Below are positions 7,963 to 18,400 of a stretch of DNA of 64,000 bases, one piece after another (the stretch's first letter is position 1; each line of letters begins with the position of its first letter). The translations under genes and the position numbers were made by a program. The stretch lies in assembly GCA_947493175.1 (NCBI GenBank), contig CANLQD010000001.1, positions 310,001-374,000 on the forward strand, in the 5' to 3' direction. The notes below the pieces were generated by a model, which was not told the origin of the DNA, ran no database searches, and was given only the letters and a program-made list of their open reading frames with translations. Source of the DNA: an uncultured Flavobacteriaceae bacterium (GTDB lineage: Bacteria > Bacteroidota > Bacteroidia > Flavobacteriales > Flavobacteriaceae).

Positions 7963-9555
7963 ATGAAAAAAATTGTAAATTATTTATGTTTAATGCTCCC
8001 GATAGCCTTGATTTTTTCGTGCACCGATCTGGAGATTGAAGCAACAGATTCTTTTATTAGTGATGGTTTTGCCGGAGTGGCGGATATACAAGGTGAGGTC
8101 ACCAATATCTCGAACATCATTGCCGGAGGAGATCTAGCAAATCAAGACGGTCTTTATGCGCTGAACGAAGTATCTACCGATGAATATATAGTAGCTACCA
8201 GAGGAACCGACTGGGGAGATAATGGTCGATGGCTGGCGATTCACAGACAGACCTGGGACCCCGAACTACAGGATATACGACGCTCTTGGCAAAATCTCAA
8301 TAGCATTACAATCAACGCTACAAGGGTAATCAACCCACAAAGTGTAGCTACGGCGTCGGGTGACGTTACCGAGTTAAAAGCCGAGGCAAGATTTTACAGA
8401 GCATGGGCGATGAGCTGGATTTTGGATATGTGGAGGCAAGTTCCTTACAGGGACGTTAACTTGCCTAACAGTGCCATACCTGTAGCGTTGACCGGTCAGG
8501 TTGCTATCGATAGTATCGTAGCGGATCTTAACATTGCTATCAGAGACCTTCCTGAAGTGACGGCAGGCGATGCGATTGATGCAAAGTCTACACCTACCAA
8601 GGCTGCTGCACATCATTTAATGGCAAAACTTCACCTCAACAAACATGTATACTTAGGAACATCTCCAGAAGCTGCAGACATGCAAGTAGTTGTAGATGCG
8701 GTAGATGAAATTGAGGCAGCTGGTTATTCATTGGCCGCATCCGGAGACTTTTTTGATATTTTTAGACCAAGCAATGATGTAGAGACGATTTGGTGGTCCC
8801 CAGCGGATGCAGGTCCTAGAATATGGTATACCTTGCATTACAATCTAAACTTCCCAGGCGCCAATGATGGTGGTGGTTGGAACGGTTTTACCACACTTTC
8901 TGAATTCTATCAACTGTTTGAAGGTGACCCGGATACCAATTACCCAGGAGATGGTCAGGAAGAACGCAGAGGATTTGTACATGACCCAAGTACTGCGAAC
9001 GCCGAGAACCTTGGTATAGGTTTAGGTTTCTTGATCGGTCAGCAGTACGAGCAAGACGGTACACCATTAAATGCACGAGATGACGTTGGTGGGGTTCCAC
9101 TGGTATTTACCAAAGAGGTAGAACAAGCCGAGTACACGGCACCGGGTGATAATGCCGTTTTGGAAACTTCCGGCACCAGAATGCTTAAATACCATCCTAA
9201 CGAAGAAGGAGGAGACCGAAGAAGGCATATCGTAAACTACCGATTTGCCGATGCCTATTTAATGAGAGCGGAAGCTATGTTTAGAATGGGTACCGATGTA
9301 ACCGCTATAATTAATGAGTTGAGAGCGACAAGAGGCGCATCTGTATTGGGAACAGTACAAGAAGCTGAATTACTCGCAGAAAGAGGACGAGAAATGTATG
9401 CAGAGGTTACAAGACGACAGGATTTAATCAGATTTGGTCAATACCTAAGGGCTTGGAATTTAAAGGATGCCGGGGATCCGCATTTAGAGATATTCCCCAT
9501 ACCTATAGCTGATATACTTGCCAATCCCAATTTGGTACAAAATCCAGGTTATTAA
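7963..9555 (+). CDS. susD: SusD/RagB-type substrate-binding surface lipoprotein
   Basis: A 530-residue lipoprotein with signal peptide and lipobox (LIFSC, Cys20). It carries SusD hallmarks: early helices with tetratricopeptide-like packing, the ELKAEARFYRAWAMSWILDMWRQVPY region typical of SusD N-terminal domains (key residues AxFYRA), and a C-terminal ENxxRxRxx-like region (IINELRATRGA). It should bind glycan at the cell surface and cap the SusC barrel. A strong terminator follows 21 bases after the stop, so the transcription unit is just susCD. There is no susE/F or enzyme gene directly downstream, unlike many alpha-glucan loci, where RiPP-like debris is found instead. Confidence 0.96.
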   Translation: MKKIVNYLCLMLPIALIFSCTDLEIEATDSFISDGFAGVADIQGEVTNISNIIAGGDLANQDGLYALNEVSTDEYIVATRGTDWGDNGRWLAIHRQTWDPELQDIRRSWQNLNSITINATRVINPQSVATASGDVTELKAEARFYRAWAMSWILDMWRQVPYRDVNLPNSAIPVALTGQVAIDSIVADLNIAIRDLPEVTAGDAIDAKSTPTKAAAHHLMAKLHLNKHVYLGTSPEAADMQVVVDAVDEIEAAGYSLAASGDFFDIFRPSNDVETIWWSPADAGPRIWYTLHYNLNFPGANDGGGWNGFTTLSEFYQLFEGDPDTNYPGDGQEERRGFVHDPSTANAENLGIGLGFLIGQQYEQDGTPLNARDDVGGVPLVFTKEVEQAEYTAPGDNAVLETSGTRMLKYHPNEEGGDRRRHIVNYRFADAYLMRAEAMFRMGTDVTAIINELRATRGASVLGTVQEAELLAERGREMYAEVTRRQDLIRFGQYLRAWNLKDAGDPHLEIFPIPIADILANPNLVQNPGY

Positions 9556-9576
9556 AATCGTATAGTTTAAGTGTTT

Positions 9577-9610
9577 AAAAAAAGGCTGTCCGGAATGGAC
9601 AGCCTTTTTT
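9577..9610 (+). terminator. Strong intrinsic terminator after susD
   Basis: Arms AAAGGCTGTCC (9581-9591) and GGACAGCCTTT (9597-9607) pair perfectly around a five-base loop, with an A-run before and a T-run after. It can act in both directions. Confidence 0.9.
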
Positions 9611-9803
9611 ATTGATGAGTTATTTTAAAACTAGTAATCATCGCAAACATTCAACTTTTTCCTTTCTGCAACTAAAAAATTAAATAATCAAGTCACCCAA
9701 TCTCATCATCAATAGAACATAAATTTGCGATCACTTTTAAATTGCTATTAACAACTCCATTCTTCCCCAAACACGTGACCCTTGCCAAGTTGTAACAGCA
9801 TTA

Positions 9804-9980
9804 CTATTTGTTGGGTAGGTAACAGCCGCTACCAACTCCTCCCGCGACCGTAGTTATGCATCCGCAATGTGATCCAGTGCCATAACTTCCCCCCGCTTAG
9901 TAATTTTCGTTAACTAGCATTACTTAACTCGCCAACTTCCTTCTTGTTTACCTTAAAACTCCAACTTTTCTCTTTTTCAT
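9804..9980 (-). pseudogene. Decayed double-Gly precursor peptide gene
   Basis: Reading the minus strand with two frame changes gives a leader-core peptide like that at 2763-2966. From the ATG at 9980 the frame shifts early in an A-run. The leader then reads KVNKKEVGELSNAS, hits a TAA where CAA (Gln) would fit, continues RKLLSGG, and shifts at a run of six G (five would keep frame). The core then reads SYGTGSHCGCITTVAGG and ends CYLPNK before a TAG at 9804. Leader motifs (KKxVGELS, LLxGG) parallel KKTISELS and LLGG of the intact precursor, and both cores start with a Tyr-Gly segment and contain several Cys. Three lesions argue for decay. The two homopolymer shifts could be sequencing errors, but the in-frame stop could not easily be. 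It is divergent from the DUF6734-like gene. Confidence 0.6.
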
Positions 9981-10139
9981 TTAATTCTGTACATTAATGA
10001 TAGGATTTTAACTACACTTAAAGTTATTTTATCTATATTCCAATGACGTTAAGATCCAAGTAAATCGTTTATTAGAATTCCTCATTGAATATATTTCATT
10101 ATTTAATACTTGGAAAAATAAAATTCCTGATAGTCCGAA

Positions 10140-11033
10140 GTGAAAATAGTACACAGTTATTGGTCAAAACCGACCCGAATCAATAAAGCAAATTTTAACG
10201 AAAAAACCTCCGGAGGGTGGCGGCACCGGAAATATGAATACATGAGTTGGGCATTAAGCTGTTTAACCTTTAAAAAGTTCTATCCCGATATTGAACTCGT
10301 TACCGACAGCAACGGCAAAAAGCTCTTGATAGATCAATTAGGTCTGCCCTATAAAAATGTGCGAATCGTATTAGACCAATTGAATAAATATCCCGAAAAA
10401 CTATGGGCGGTTGGGAAACTGTTCGCCTATAGCTTACAAGAGGAACCATTTATTCATGTTGATAACGATATTTTTATTTGGGAAAAATTTAGCCCAAATA
10501 TTGAAAAAGCAGCCTTGGTTGCCCAACACGTTGACGAGGATGAAAGTCATTACGACTTTGCAATCAAACATTTGAAAGAACATGATATCCAATTTCCCAC
10601 GATATTATCAAAAGATTTAGCAAAAAAAAGACGATTTGACGCCAGTAACGCGGGTGTTATTGGCGGAAATAATATTTCTTTTTTTAAGGAATACGCCAAA
10701 AAGGCATTTGACTTCATTGACTCTCAACTTGACAAAATAGATGAAACGCTAATTGGGACATCCTATGCCATTATCTATGAGCAATACCTGTATAGTGCCT
10801 TGGCCCGCGAAAGAAACATCAAAATTCATCATCTTTTTCAAGGACAAGAAAAGAAAATGATGGATTTGACAAATTTTATGAACAAATACGGCCAAAAAAA
10901 GTATACCCACCTCTACGCAAACTCTAAGTTCTTCCCTGAATTCTGCAGAGAATTGGAACATCAACTAGCAATGGAGTATCCCGAATATCATAAAAGGATT
11001 ATTTCACATTTACAGGATGAATACAGCATATAA
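10140..11033 (+). CDS. DUF6734-like protein with DxD motif, putative glycosyltransferase
   Basis: The 297-residue protein starts at GTG 10140 (MKIVHSYWSKP); a stop lies just upstream and no ATG fits. It resembles the DUF6734 family of Bacteroidota. The order of elements is like a GT-A glycosyltransferase: an N-terminal strand KIVHSYW, the segment IELVTDSNG, and HVDNDIFIW with a DxD-type metal/nucleotide-sugar motif near residue 102. There is no signal peptide or membrane segment, so it is cytosolic. The downstream gene overlaps by 17 bases, which implies translational coupling. With a decayed precursor gene directly upstream on the opposite strand, a role in modifying or making a peptide product is plausible but unproven. 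The family assignment is from memory of the motif pattern. Confidence 0.65.
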   Translation: MKIVHSYWSKPTRINKANFNEKTSGGWRHRKYEYMSWALSCLTFKKFYPDIELVTDSNGKKLLIDQLGLPYKNVRIVLDQLNKYPEKLWAVGKLFAYSLQEEPFIHVDNDIFIWEKFSPNIEKAALVAQHVDEDESHYDFAIKHLKEHDIQFPTILSKDLAKKRRFDASNAGVIGGNNISFFKEYAKKAFDFIDSQLDKIDETLIGTSYAIIYEQYLYSALARERNIKIHHLFQGQEKKMMDLTNFMNKYGQKKYTHLYANSKFFPEFCRELEHQLAMEYPEYHKRIISHLQDEYSI

Positions 11034-11730
11034 ACACTTTGGAAGAACCCTTGAATTTGGTCGAATTGCCGGTCTCGATTTTCGTGAATTCTTTACGGAA
11101 CAAGCGACTATCCTTAAAAGCGATTTAGATAGGGTTTCCAAAAAAATTAAAAGACGCATAGATGGCTCCAAAAGCGTTCATCTCAAAAAGTTAAAAGAAA
11201 TTTATGCCATTGAAAAAGAAAAACTAGCCTTGCGGGATTCAAAAAAGGTTACTGATACCATTTTTAGAAAAGAGCTATCCTATAACATTGAACGGGAAAA
11301 GCTGCTATCGCTTAATTTTCCAGAATTACAGGATACAATGCTAGTGCTGAACGCTCTGGCCACCACCTATGAATCGGATTGGAAGTGGTGTGAAAGAAAT
11401 CCATTCCAAGCTGTATTTGATTTTAAAAAAATATTGGGTACAGAAAAAGACGACCATTATTTTCTTTTAGAAAAGACCGGCACTTTTGATGGCTTACTTG
11501 ACACCAATGTCTCCGAATTCCCGTTAACCGAATATCAATATTTTTTGCTTCAGCTCTTTGAAAAACCAACCAAAGTAAAAGATGTTCTAATGGAGTTTTT
11601 TAAGGTATTCGAAGTTGCCAATAGCGAAGAAGCCAAGGTGCTTTCCGTTTTAACAGAGCATCTTATTCGAGATTTTATTTTCAGGAGATTTATAGTTTTA
11701 GCAGTTCATACAGAGGGTAGACTTTTTTGA
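11017..11730 (+). CDS. Unknown protein, coupled to the DUF6734-like gene
   Basis: A 237-residue cytosolic protein whose ATG at 11017 lies within the end of the preceding gene. Residues about 25-100 are strongly charged and helical (many Lys/Glu, possible coiled coil). The last 70 residues (FPLTEYQYFLLQLFEKPTK onwards) resemble a small winged-helix fold of the kind used by PqqD-like leader-recognition domains or HvfC-type partners. That resemblance is only a pattern impression. The tight coupling with the DxD protein suggests that the two act together. I do not recognise the family with certainty. Both genes are A+T-richer than the sus genes. Confidence 0.55.
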   Translation: MNTAYKHFGRTLEFGRIAGLDFREFFTEQATILKSDLDRVSKKIKRRIDGSKSVHLKKLKEIYAIEKEKLALRDSKKVTDTIFRKELSYNIEREKLLSLNFPELQDTMLVLNALATTYESDWKWCERNPFQAVFDFKKILGTEKDDHYFLLEKTGTFDGLLDTNVSEFPLTEYQYFLLQLFEKPTKVKDVLMEFFKVFEVANSEEAKVLSVLTEHLIRDFIFRRFIVLAVHTEGRLF

Positions 11731-12049
11731 ACAAAGAGAATTCTAACTAGGTAACAAGCAGCACATTTGTTAATCAAGAATCGTTCATAACGATGGCCCT
11801 ACAGATCTGTTAATCATATCCTACACCTCATATATTAGTACTCATTTTGGTAGGATGGATGGCCTATATAATGTAGTTTTGCAAAATGATATAAAGAGCT
11901 ATTTCTATTGGTACTGAAGGGGAAAAAACAGCTACTTTCGGACCCCTGTAGTAGAATGACAAAAGTTGAACAAACGGGAACAGTGCATTCCCTATCGGTA
12001 TCAGGAAAAACTACTCATTTTGTATCTACCAAAACGAATTATAGATTAT
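11731..12049 (+). promoter_or_regulatory. Intergenic region with candidate promoter for the FG-GAP operon
   Basis: No gene is seen in these 319 bases. TAGTTTTG at 11874-11881 fits the Bacteroidota -7 box TAnnTTTG. A TTTTG at 11845-11849 could be the -33 element, though its spacing is a few bases longer than usual. Confidence 0.3.
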
Positions 12050-15000
12050 ATGAAATCTACCTTTTTCAATAGGGTTTGGAGCTTTTTTTTAATGACGTTG
12101 TTCTTGTTTTCCTGCACCGACAAAAAGGAGGATTCAAAACTGGTTTCGGAAGATTCCCTAAAAATGTTCACATTGCTTTCCTCAAAGGAAACCGGTATTG
12201 ACTTCGTAAACAAGGTTGAAAACCAAAAAAACTTCAACATTTTCAAATACCGTAATTTCTATAATGGCGGTGGTGTTGCCATTGGCGATATTAACAACGA
12301 CGGTCTTGCGGACATTTATATGACGGGCAATATGGAGCCTAACAAGCTCTATCTCAACAAAGGGAATTTCAAGTTCGAGGATATTTCCAAATCCGCAAAA
12401 GTAGAAGGCAACAAGCCTTGGTCGACAGGTGTTGTGATGGCCGATATTAATGCCGACGGACTTCTGGACATTTACGTAAGCAACGCCGGTAATATGGAAG
12501 GCAATAATCATGACAATGATCTTTATATCAACAACGGCGACCTTACTTTTACCGAAAAGTCGAACGAATACAATCTGGCTAAAACCGGCTTTTCTACACA
12601 GGCCACTTTTTTTGATTACGACAAAGACGGGGATTTAGATGCCTATATTCTCAATAACAGCAATATCCCCGTAAGCAGCTTGGGATATGCAGAACAGCGA
12701 GATGTACGCGCGCAGGATTGGGAAGGTGTACCTGATATTTTTAAAGGTGTTGGAGACATGCTATTACGTAATGACAACGGTACGTTTGTAGATGTTAGTG
12801 AAGAAGCGGGCATATATGGTAGTCTTATCGGTTTTGGATTAGGTGTTATGGTAAGCGATATCAACAACGATCTTTATCCCGACATATACGTTTCAAACGA
12901 TTTTTATGAACGGGATTACCTGTACATTAACAATCAGGACGGGACTTTTACGGAAGACATCAAAAACTGGACTTCTCATCTAAGTCTTTCCGCAATGGGA
13001 ATTGATATGGCCGATATCAATAATGATGGCAACACCGATATTTTCATCACAGATATGCTCCCAGAAGCGGATGAACGCGTAAAATCTGTTATGACTTTTG
13101 AAGGATACAATGTTTTTAAACTAAAACAAAGCAAGGATTTTTTCCAACAGTATATCCAGAATACATTGCAATTGAACAACGGCAACGGTTCTTTTTCCGA
13201 GGTTGCTTATTACAGTGGTGTCGATGCGACCGACTGGAGCTGGGCCGGACTACTTTTCGACATGGACAATGATGGTCTTCGCGATATCTACATAACCAAT
13301 GGAGTAAACCATGACCTGACCGATTTAGATTTTGTAGATTTTTTTGCCAATGAAATCATCCAAAAAATGGCATTAACAGGAAAAAAGGAATCTATCGATT
13401 CGATCATCAACAAGATGCCCGTTAAGCCACAGCCCAATTACACCTACAAAAACAAGGGTGATATCACCTTTGAAAACATTAGTGAAGATTGGGGGCTGGA
13501 AATTCCAAGCCTTTCTAACGGTGCCGCCTATGGGGATTTAGACAACGACGGCGATTTGGACCTTGTGGTGAACAACGTAAATATGGAATCGTTTGTCTAT
13601 AGAAACAACGCCGATGAACTGACGGACAACAATCATATTAAATTAGAATTTAAAGGAGTAGGCAAAAACAAATTCGCAATCGGGACCGTAGTTCGATTAT
13701 ATTTTGATGACAACGAAATGCTTCAGGAGTTAATGCCATCCCGGGGCTTCCAATCCTCTATGGAATACAGCATGACCATTGGTCTTGGCAAGACCAAATC
13801 AATAGACTCGATCAGGGTTGTTTGGCCCGATGACAAAACCCAGCTATTGACCAAGGTCGATGCCAACAAGGCCCTGGTACTACAACAGGAAGAGGCAACG
13901 GAAACCTACATTCCATTAAAAAAGAAAGCGCAGAAGACATTATTAAAAGAGCTAAAAAACACGGCCCTTACCGCGCATAAAGAAAATAGTTATACCGATT
14001 TCGACTATGAAGGCCTTATCTATAAGGAAATTTCCCAAGAAGGGCCTGCATTGGCAATTTCAGACGTAAATGGAGATGGCCACGAAGATATTTTTCTAGG
14101 AGGCGCAAGGGGCAAGTCTGCTTCGTTATATCTTCATAAAGGAAACGGCGTGGTGCAAAATTCCGTTCAAAAAGTATTTCTAGAAGATATCCATTTTGAA
14201 GATACCGCGGCCTCCTTCTTTGATGTCGATAATGATGGCGACCAAGATTTAATGATTGGCTCTGGCGGTAATGAGGTGGGTCGTGAAAAAGAGTATAGGG
14301 CTCGTTTATACCTAAACGACGGAAAAGGAAGCTTCAGCAGGTCTCAAGAAATCTTGCCATCTACCTATAAAAATATTGCTGTAATCACACCTAACGACTT
14401 TGACAATGATGGCGATATCGATGTGTTCATAGGTTCAAGAAGTGTTGTTGGTACTTACGGTGTAGATCCCAACCATTTGTTTTTGGAAAATAATGGTGAT
14501 GGCACTTTTTCGGATGCTACGGAACGTTTGGCATATGATGCGAAGGACGCTGGAATGATAACCGATGCCATTTGGATAGATCTGGACGGCGATAACAAAA
14601 AAGATTTGATTACGGTTTCTGATTGGGGAACACCCAAGATCTTCAAGAATTCCGGCAGACGACTATCAAAAATAACTTCGAGCTTGGATAGTTTAGATGG
14701 ATGGTGGAATGTGGTTGAAGCAGCAGATTTAGACAATGATGGCGATCAAGATCTGATTCTGGGAAACCAAGGGAGTAATTTACATTACAAACCATCCAAA
14801 GAAAACCCTATGAAAATGTGGGTGAACGATTTTGACAGCAATGGCACCCTTGAACAGATAGTGACCCAAAATTTTGAAGGGAAAGATTTTCCATTGCATC
14901 AAAAAAAGGAGCTTACCGACCAAATGGTAAAATTGAAGAAGCAGAATCTGAAAGCTTCGGATTATGCTAAAAAAACCATAGAAGAGCTTTTCCCCACTGA

Positions 15001-15409
15001 CATCTATAAGAACTCTATCATCAAAAAGGCATCGATTTCAGAATCGATCGTAGCCGTCAACGAAGGTGGCGGCAAGTTCACGATCAAGGTATTGCCAAGT
15101 AGGGTACAATTATCCTGTATGTGTGGCATCACCTGTTCAGACGTAAACGATGATGGTATTGTAGATCTCATCATGGCAGGTAACAATTTTGAATTCAAGC
15201 CCCAATATTCTAGACTGGACGCCAGCTACGGCAATGTGCTTTTAGGCGATGGCCAACTTAATTTTGATTGGCAGGAGTATGATAAAAGCGGGTTTTTTAT
15301 CAGAGACGAAGTAAAGCATTTAAAGCAGTTTAAGGACAAAACCGGAAACGTGTTCCTATTCGCTGCCATAAACGATGCCAAACCAAAGATTTTTGCGCTG
15401 AATGAATAA
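12050..15409 (+). CDS. FG-GAP/VCBS repeat lipoprotein with ASPIC/UnbV domain (CRTAC1-like), copy A
   Basis: A 1119-residue surface lipoprotein. The start chosen is ATG 12050 because it gives a proper lipoprotein signal peptide (MKSTFFNRVW...LFSC, Cys22); an open frame extends 28 codons upstream without a signal. Many repeats of the Asp-rich calcium-binding type (DINNDGLADIY, DYDKDGDLDAY, DLDNDGDLDLVV) form two beta-propeller blocks. Between them lies an UnbV/ASPIC domain (residues about 540-610) as in animal CRTAC1. It overlaps the next gene by eight bases and begins a coupled five-gene unit ending at 21770. Such proteins commonly sit near SusC/SusD genes in Bacteroidota. The molecular role is not known; calcium-dependent surface binding is the likely base function. 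Confidence 0.88.
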   Translation: MKSTFFNRVWSFFLMTLFLFSCTDKKEDSKLVSEDSLKMFTLLSSKETGIDFVNKVENQKNFNIFKYRNFYNGGGVAIGDINNDGLADIYMTGNMEPNKLYLNKGNFKFEDISKSAKVEGNKPWSTGVVMADINADGLLDIYVSNAGNMEGNNHDNDLYINNGDLTFTEKSNEYNLAKTGFSTQATFFDYDKDGDLDAYILNNSNIPVSSLGYAEQRDVRAQDWEGVPDIFKGVGDMLLRNDNGTFVDVSEEAGIYGSLIGFGLGVMVSDINNDLYPDIYVSNDFYERDYLYINNQDGTFTEDIKNWTSHLSLSAMGIDMADINNDGNTDIFITDMLPEADERVKSVMTFEGYNVFKLKQSKDFFQQYIQNTLQLNNGNGSFSEVAYYSGVDATDWSWAGLLFDMDNDGLRDIYITNGVNHDLTDLDFVDFFANEIIQKMALTGKKESIDSIINKMPVKPQPNYTYKNKGDITFENISEDWGLEIPSLSNGAAYGDLDNDGDLDLVVNNVNMESFVYRNNADELTDNNHIKLEFKGVGKNKFAIGTVVRLYFDDNEMLQELMPSRGFQSSMEYSMTIGLGKTKSIDSIRVVWPDDKTQLLTKVDANKALVLQQEEATETYIPLKKKAQKTLLKELKNTALTAHKENSYTDFDYEGLIYKEISQEGPALAISDVNGDGHEDIFLGGARGKSASLYLHKGNGVVQNSVQKVFLEDIHFEDTAASFFDVDNDGDQDLMIGSGGNEVGREKEYRARLYLNDGKGSFSRSQEILPSTYKNIAVITPNDFDNDGDIDVFIGSRSVVGTYGVDPNHLFLENNGDGTFSDATERLAYDAKDAGMITDAIWIDLDGDNKKDLITVSDWGTPKIFKNSGRRLSKITSSLDSLDGWWNVVEAADLDNDGDQDLILGNQGSNLHYKPSKENPMKMWVNDFDSNGTLEQIVTQNFEGKDFPLHQKKELTDQMVKLKKQNLKASDYAKKTIEELFPTDIYKNSIIKKASISESIVAVNEGGGKFTIKVLPSRVQLSCMCGITCSDVNDDGIVDLIMAGNNFEFKPQYSRLDASYGNVLLGDGQLNFDWQEYDKSGFFIRDEVKHLKQFKDKTGNVFLFAAINDAKPKIFALNE

Positions 15410-18400
15410 GTATATCGTTTTTTTAGCCGTTCTTACTTTATTGACGAGCTGTAACCGCAACGAAGGGGATTTGTTCAAAAACCCCTCTTCGGAACAAACT
15501 GGCATTTCTTTTGAAAACACCCTCACACTATCGGAAGATTTAAGCATATTAGACTATCTATATTTCTATAACGGGGGGGGGGTTGCCATTGGTGACATCA
15601 ATAACGACGGGCTGCCAGATATATATCTTTCGGGAAATCAAGTTAAAAACAAGTTGTATTTAAACAAAGGCAACTTACAATTTGAGGATATTACGGAAAG
15701 AGCCGGGGTTTCCGGAAATAGTACTTGGAATACGGGCACAGTTATGGGAGATGTAAACGGTGATGGCCTCCTGGATATTTATGTATGCGCCGTCGTGGGC
15801 ATTAACGGGTTTAACGGCTACAATGAACTCTTTATTAATAACGGAGATACAACCTTTACGGAGAGTGCCGCAAAATTTGGATTGGATTTTGACTCCTACA
15901 GCTCGTCTGCAGCTTTTTTAGATTACGACCTCGATGGTGATTTGGACATATACCTTCTCAACCATGCGGTACACACTCAAGAGTCTTTTGGCAAGGCCGA
16001 TTTACGGTTGAAAAGAAACTTCCAGACAGGTGACAAACTTCTCCGTAACGACGGGGAACGATTTAAGGATGTTAGTGAGGAGGCAGGTATTTTTGGTGGC
16101 ATCAACGGTTATGGCCTCGGAGTAGCAATTTCTGACTTTAACCAAGATGGCTATCCCGACATTTATGTTGGAAACGATTTTCATGAAGACGATTATTATT
16201 ATTTAAACAACGGCAACGGTACATTTACCGAGTGTTTGAGATCTAACTTTCCACACACTTCAAGATTCTCTATGGGGAATGATGTCGCTGATATCAATGG
16301 CGACGGTTGGCCGGATATTATTTCGCTTGACATGTTGCCCGAAGATGAAACAGTTTTAAAATCCTCTGAGGGCGATGAGAACATTCAGACCCAAAAAATG
16401 CGCATAGAGCGTTTTGGATACCACTATCAATTTACCAGAAATATGTTGTTCGTAAACAGGCCTGGAAGCGGTTTCATGGAGACAGCATTACTTAGCGGCG
16501 TGGCCGCAACAGATTGGAGCTGGAGCTCTTTGTTCGGTGATTATGATCAGGATGGAAAACAGGATATCTTTATCTCTAACGGAATTCCCAAAAGACCGAA
16601 CGATCTCGATTTTATCAATTTTGTATCCAATGAACAGATAAAGAAAAAAATAAACAACACCAAGCTTGTAGACCAACAGGCATTGGATCTAATGCCCAGT
16701 GGAAAAACACATAACTACGTGTTTAAGGGTGGCGACGACCTTCAATTTATCGATGAATCTAACAATTGGATTGTAAATGACACCTTGGCATCAGGAGCAA
16801 CGGCTTGGGGAGATCTGGACAATGATGGAGATTTGGACCTAGTCGTCAATAACATCAATAGTCCGGCCACTCTGTATATTAATAAAACGGATGAAAAAGC
16901 AGCGTATCTAAAACTAAAATTTCAATATCTCGGTAAGAACAAATATGGGATAGGCACAAGGGTATTCTCCTACCACCAAGGAAAACTTCAGTACAAAGAA
17001 TTATTCACCGTAAGGGGATTCCAGGCCTCGTCGGAGCCTGTTATACACTTTGGCTATGGAAATGCCCAAGAAGTAGATTCGCTCGTGGTTATCTGGCCCA
17101 ACAGTACATATCAAACCCTCAAAGAGGTGGCCACCAATCAAACGCTAGTTATTAAACCCGAGGATACAACGTCTTTTAAGCATGTTTCCTTACGTCCTAA
17201 GGCTGAAAAAATATTCAGAAAAATTGACGGTGAACTAGGGATTGATTTTATTCATAAAGAGGACAACTATACCGATTTTAACAGGCAGAAATTGATTCCC
17301 TATCAAGTTTCCGATAGAGGTCCGGCCACATCTGTCGGAGATTTGAACAATGATGGCAAGGACGACATTTTCTTCGGGGGTTCCAAATTCGCCTCTTCTA
17401 AAATCTACCTTCAAACAGATTCTATATTTACATTGACCAAATTCCCATCTATTGCGCAAGATTCGGTCAAAGAAGATGTCGCTTCGGTAATTGCTGATTT
17501 TGATTCCAATGGAAAAAACGATTTGATTATAGGCTCGGGCGGAGCTGATTTTTATAATAGATCAAAACCGCTACTAGATTCCTATTATGTGCAGACAGAT
17601 AGTGTATTTGAATCTAAGGGCCTTCCCGAGTCATATGCAAATGCCTCCGTAATACGTTCATACGATTTCGACAACGATGGCGATTTGGATGTTTTCTTGG
17701 GAAATCAATCAATCTCAAATGATTTCGGAAAAACACCCAAGTCAGTTCTTTTAGAGAATGTAAATGGCATTTTCACCGAAAACACCAAAGGTACGCTTGA
17801 GAACCTAGGGATGGTCACTGACGCCATCTGGGATGATTTTGATGCAGATGGCATCAAGGATCTTATAGTGGTGGGGGAATGGATGGAACCGACATTCTTT
17901 AAAAATCAGGATGGGAAACTCCTTAGAGTAGACCTTGGCATCGACAAGTTGAATGGCCTTTGGCAAACGATACATCCGTTTGATATGGATGGGGACGGAG
18001 ACACCGACTACCTGCTAGGGAATTGGGGTACCAATACCAAATTCAGGGCATCGAAAACGGATCCTTTAAAACTGTACTACGGTGACATTGATGGTAATGG
18101 GCAAACGGAAACCGTCACCGCCATGGAAAAAAGCGGTAACTACTACCCTATTGACAATTTAGACCTACTTGCCTCCCAACTAGTGTTTCTCAAAAAGAGA
18201 TTCAACCAGAACAAAGATTTTGCGGGGAAGACAATCGACGAGATTTTCGACAAGAAAGAGCTCCAAAAAACTACGGTTTTAAACGTACACGAACTTAAAT
18301 CAGGGTTTTTAAGAAACGAAGGGGGGACATTCACTTTTGTACCTTTCGGGAATAAACTACAAGTATCCCCATTGATGGCCTTCGTCAAATATGACTTTGA

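Noticed and set aside
11966..12049. 28-codon N-terminal extension of FG-GAP copy A
   Set aside because: It places the lipoprotein signal peptide internally; the ATG at 12050 gives a proper signal peptide.
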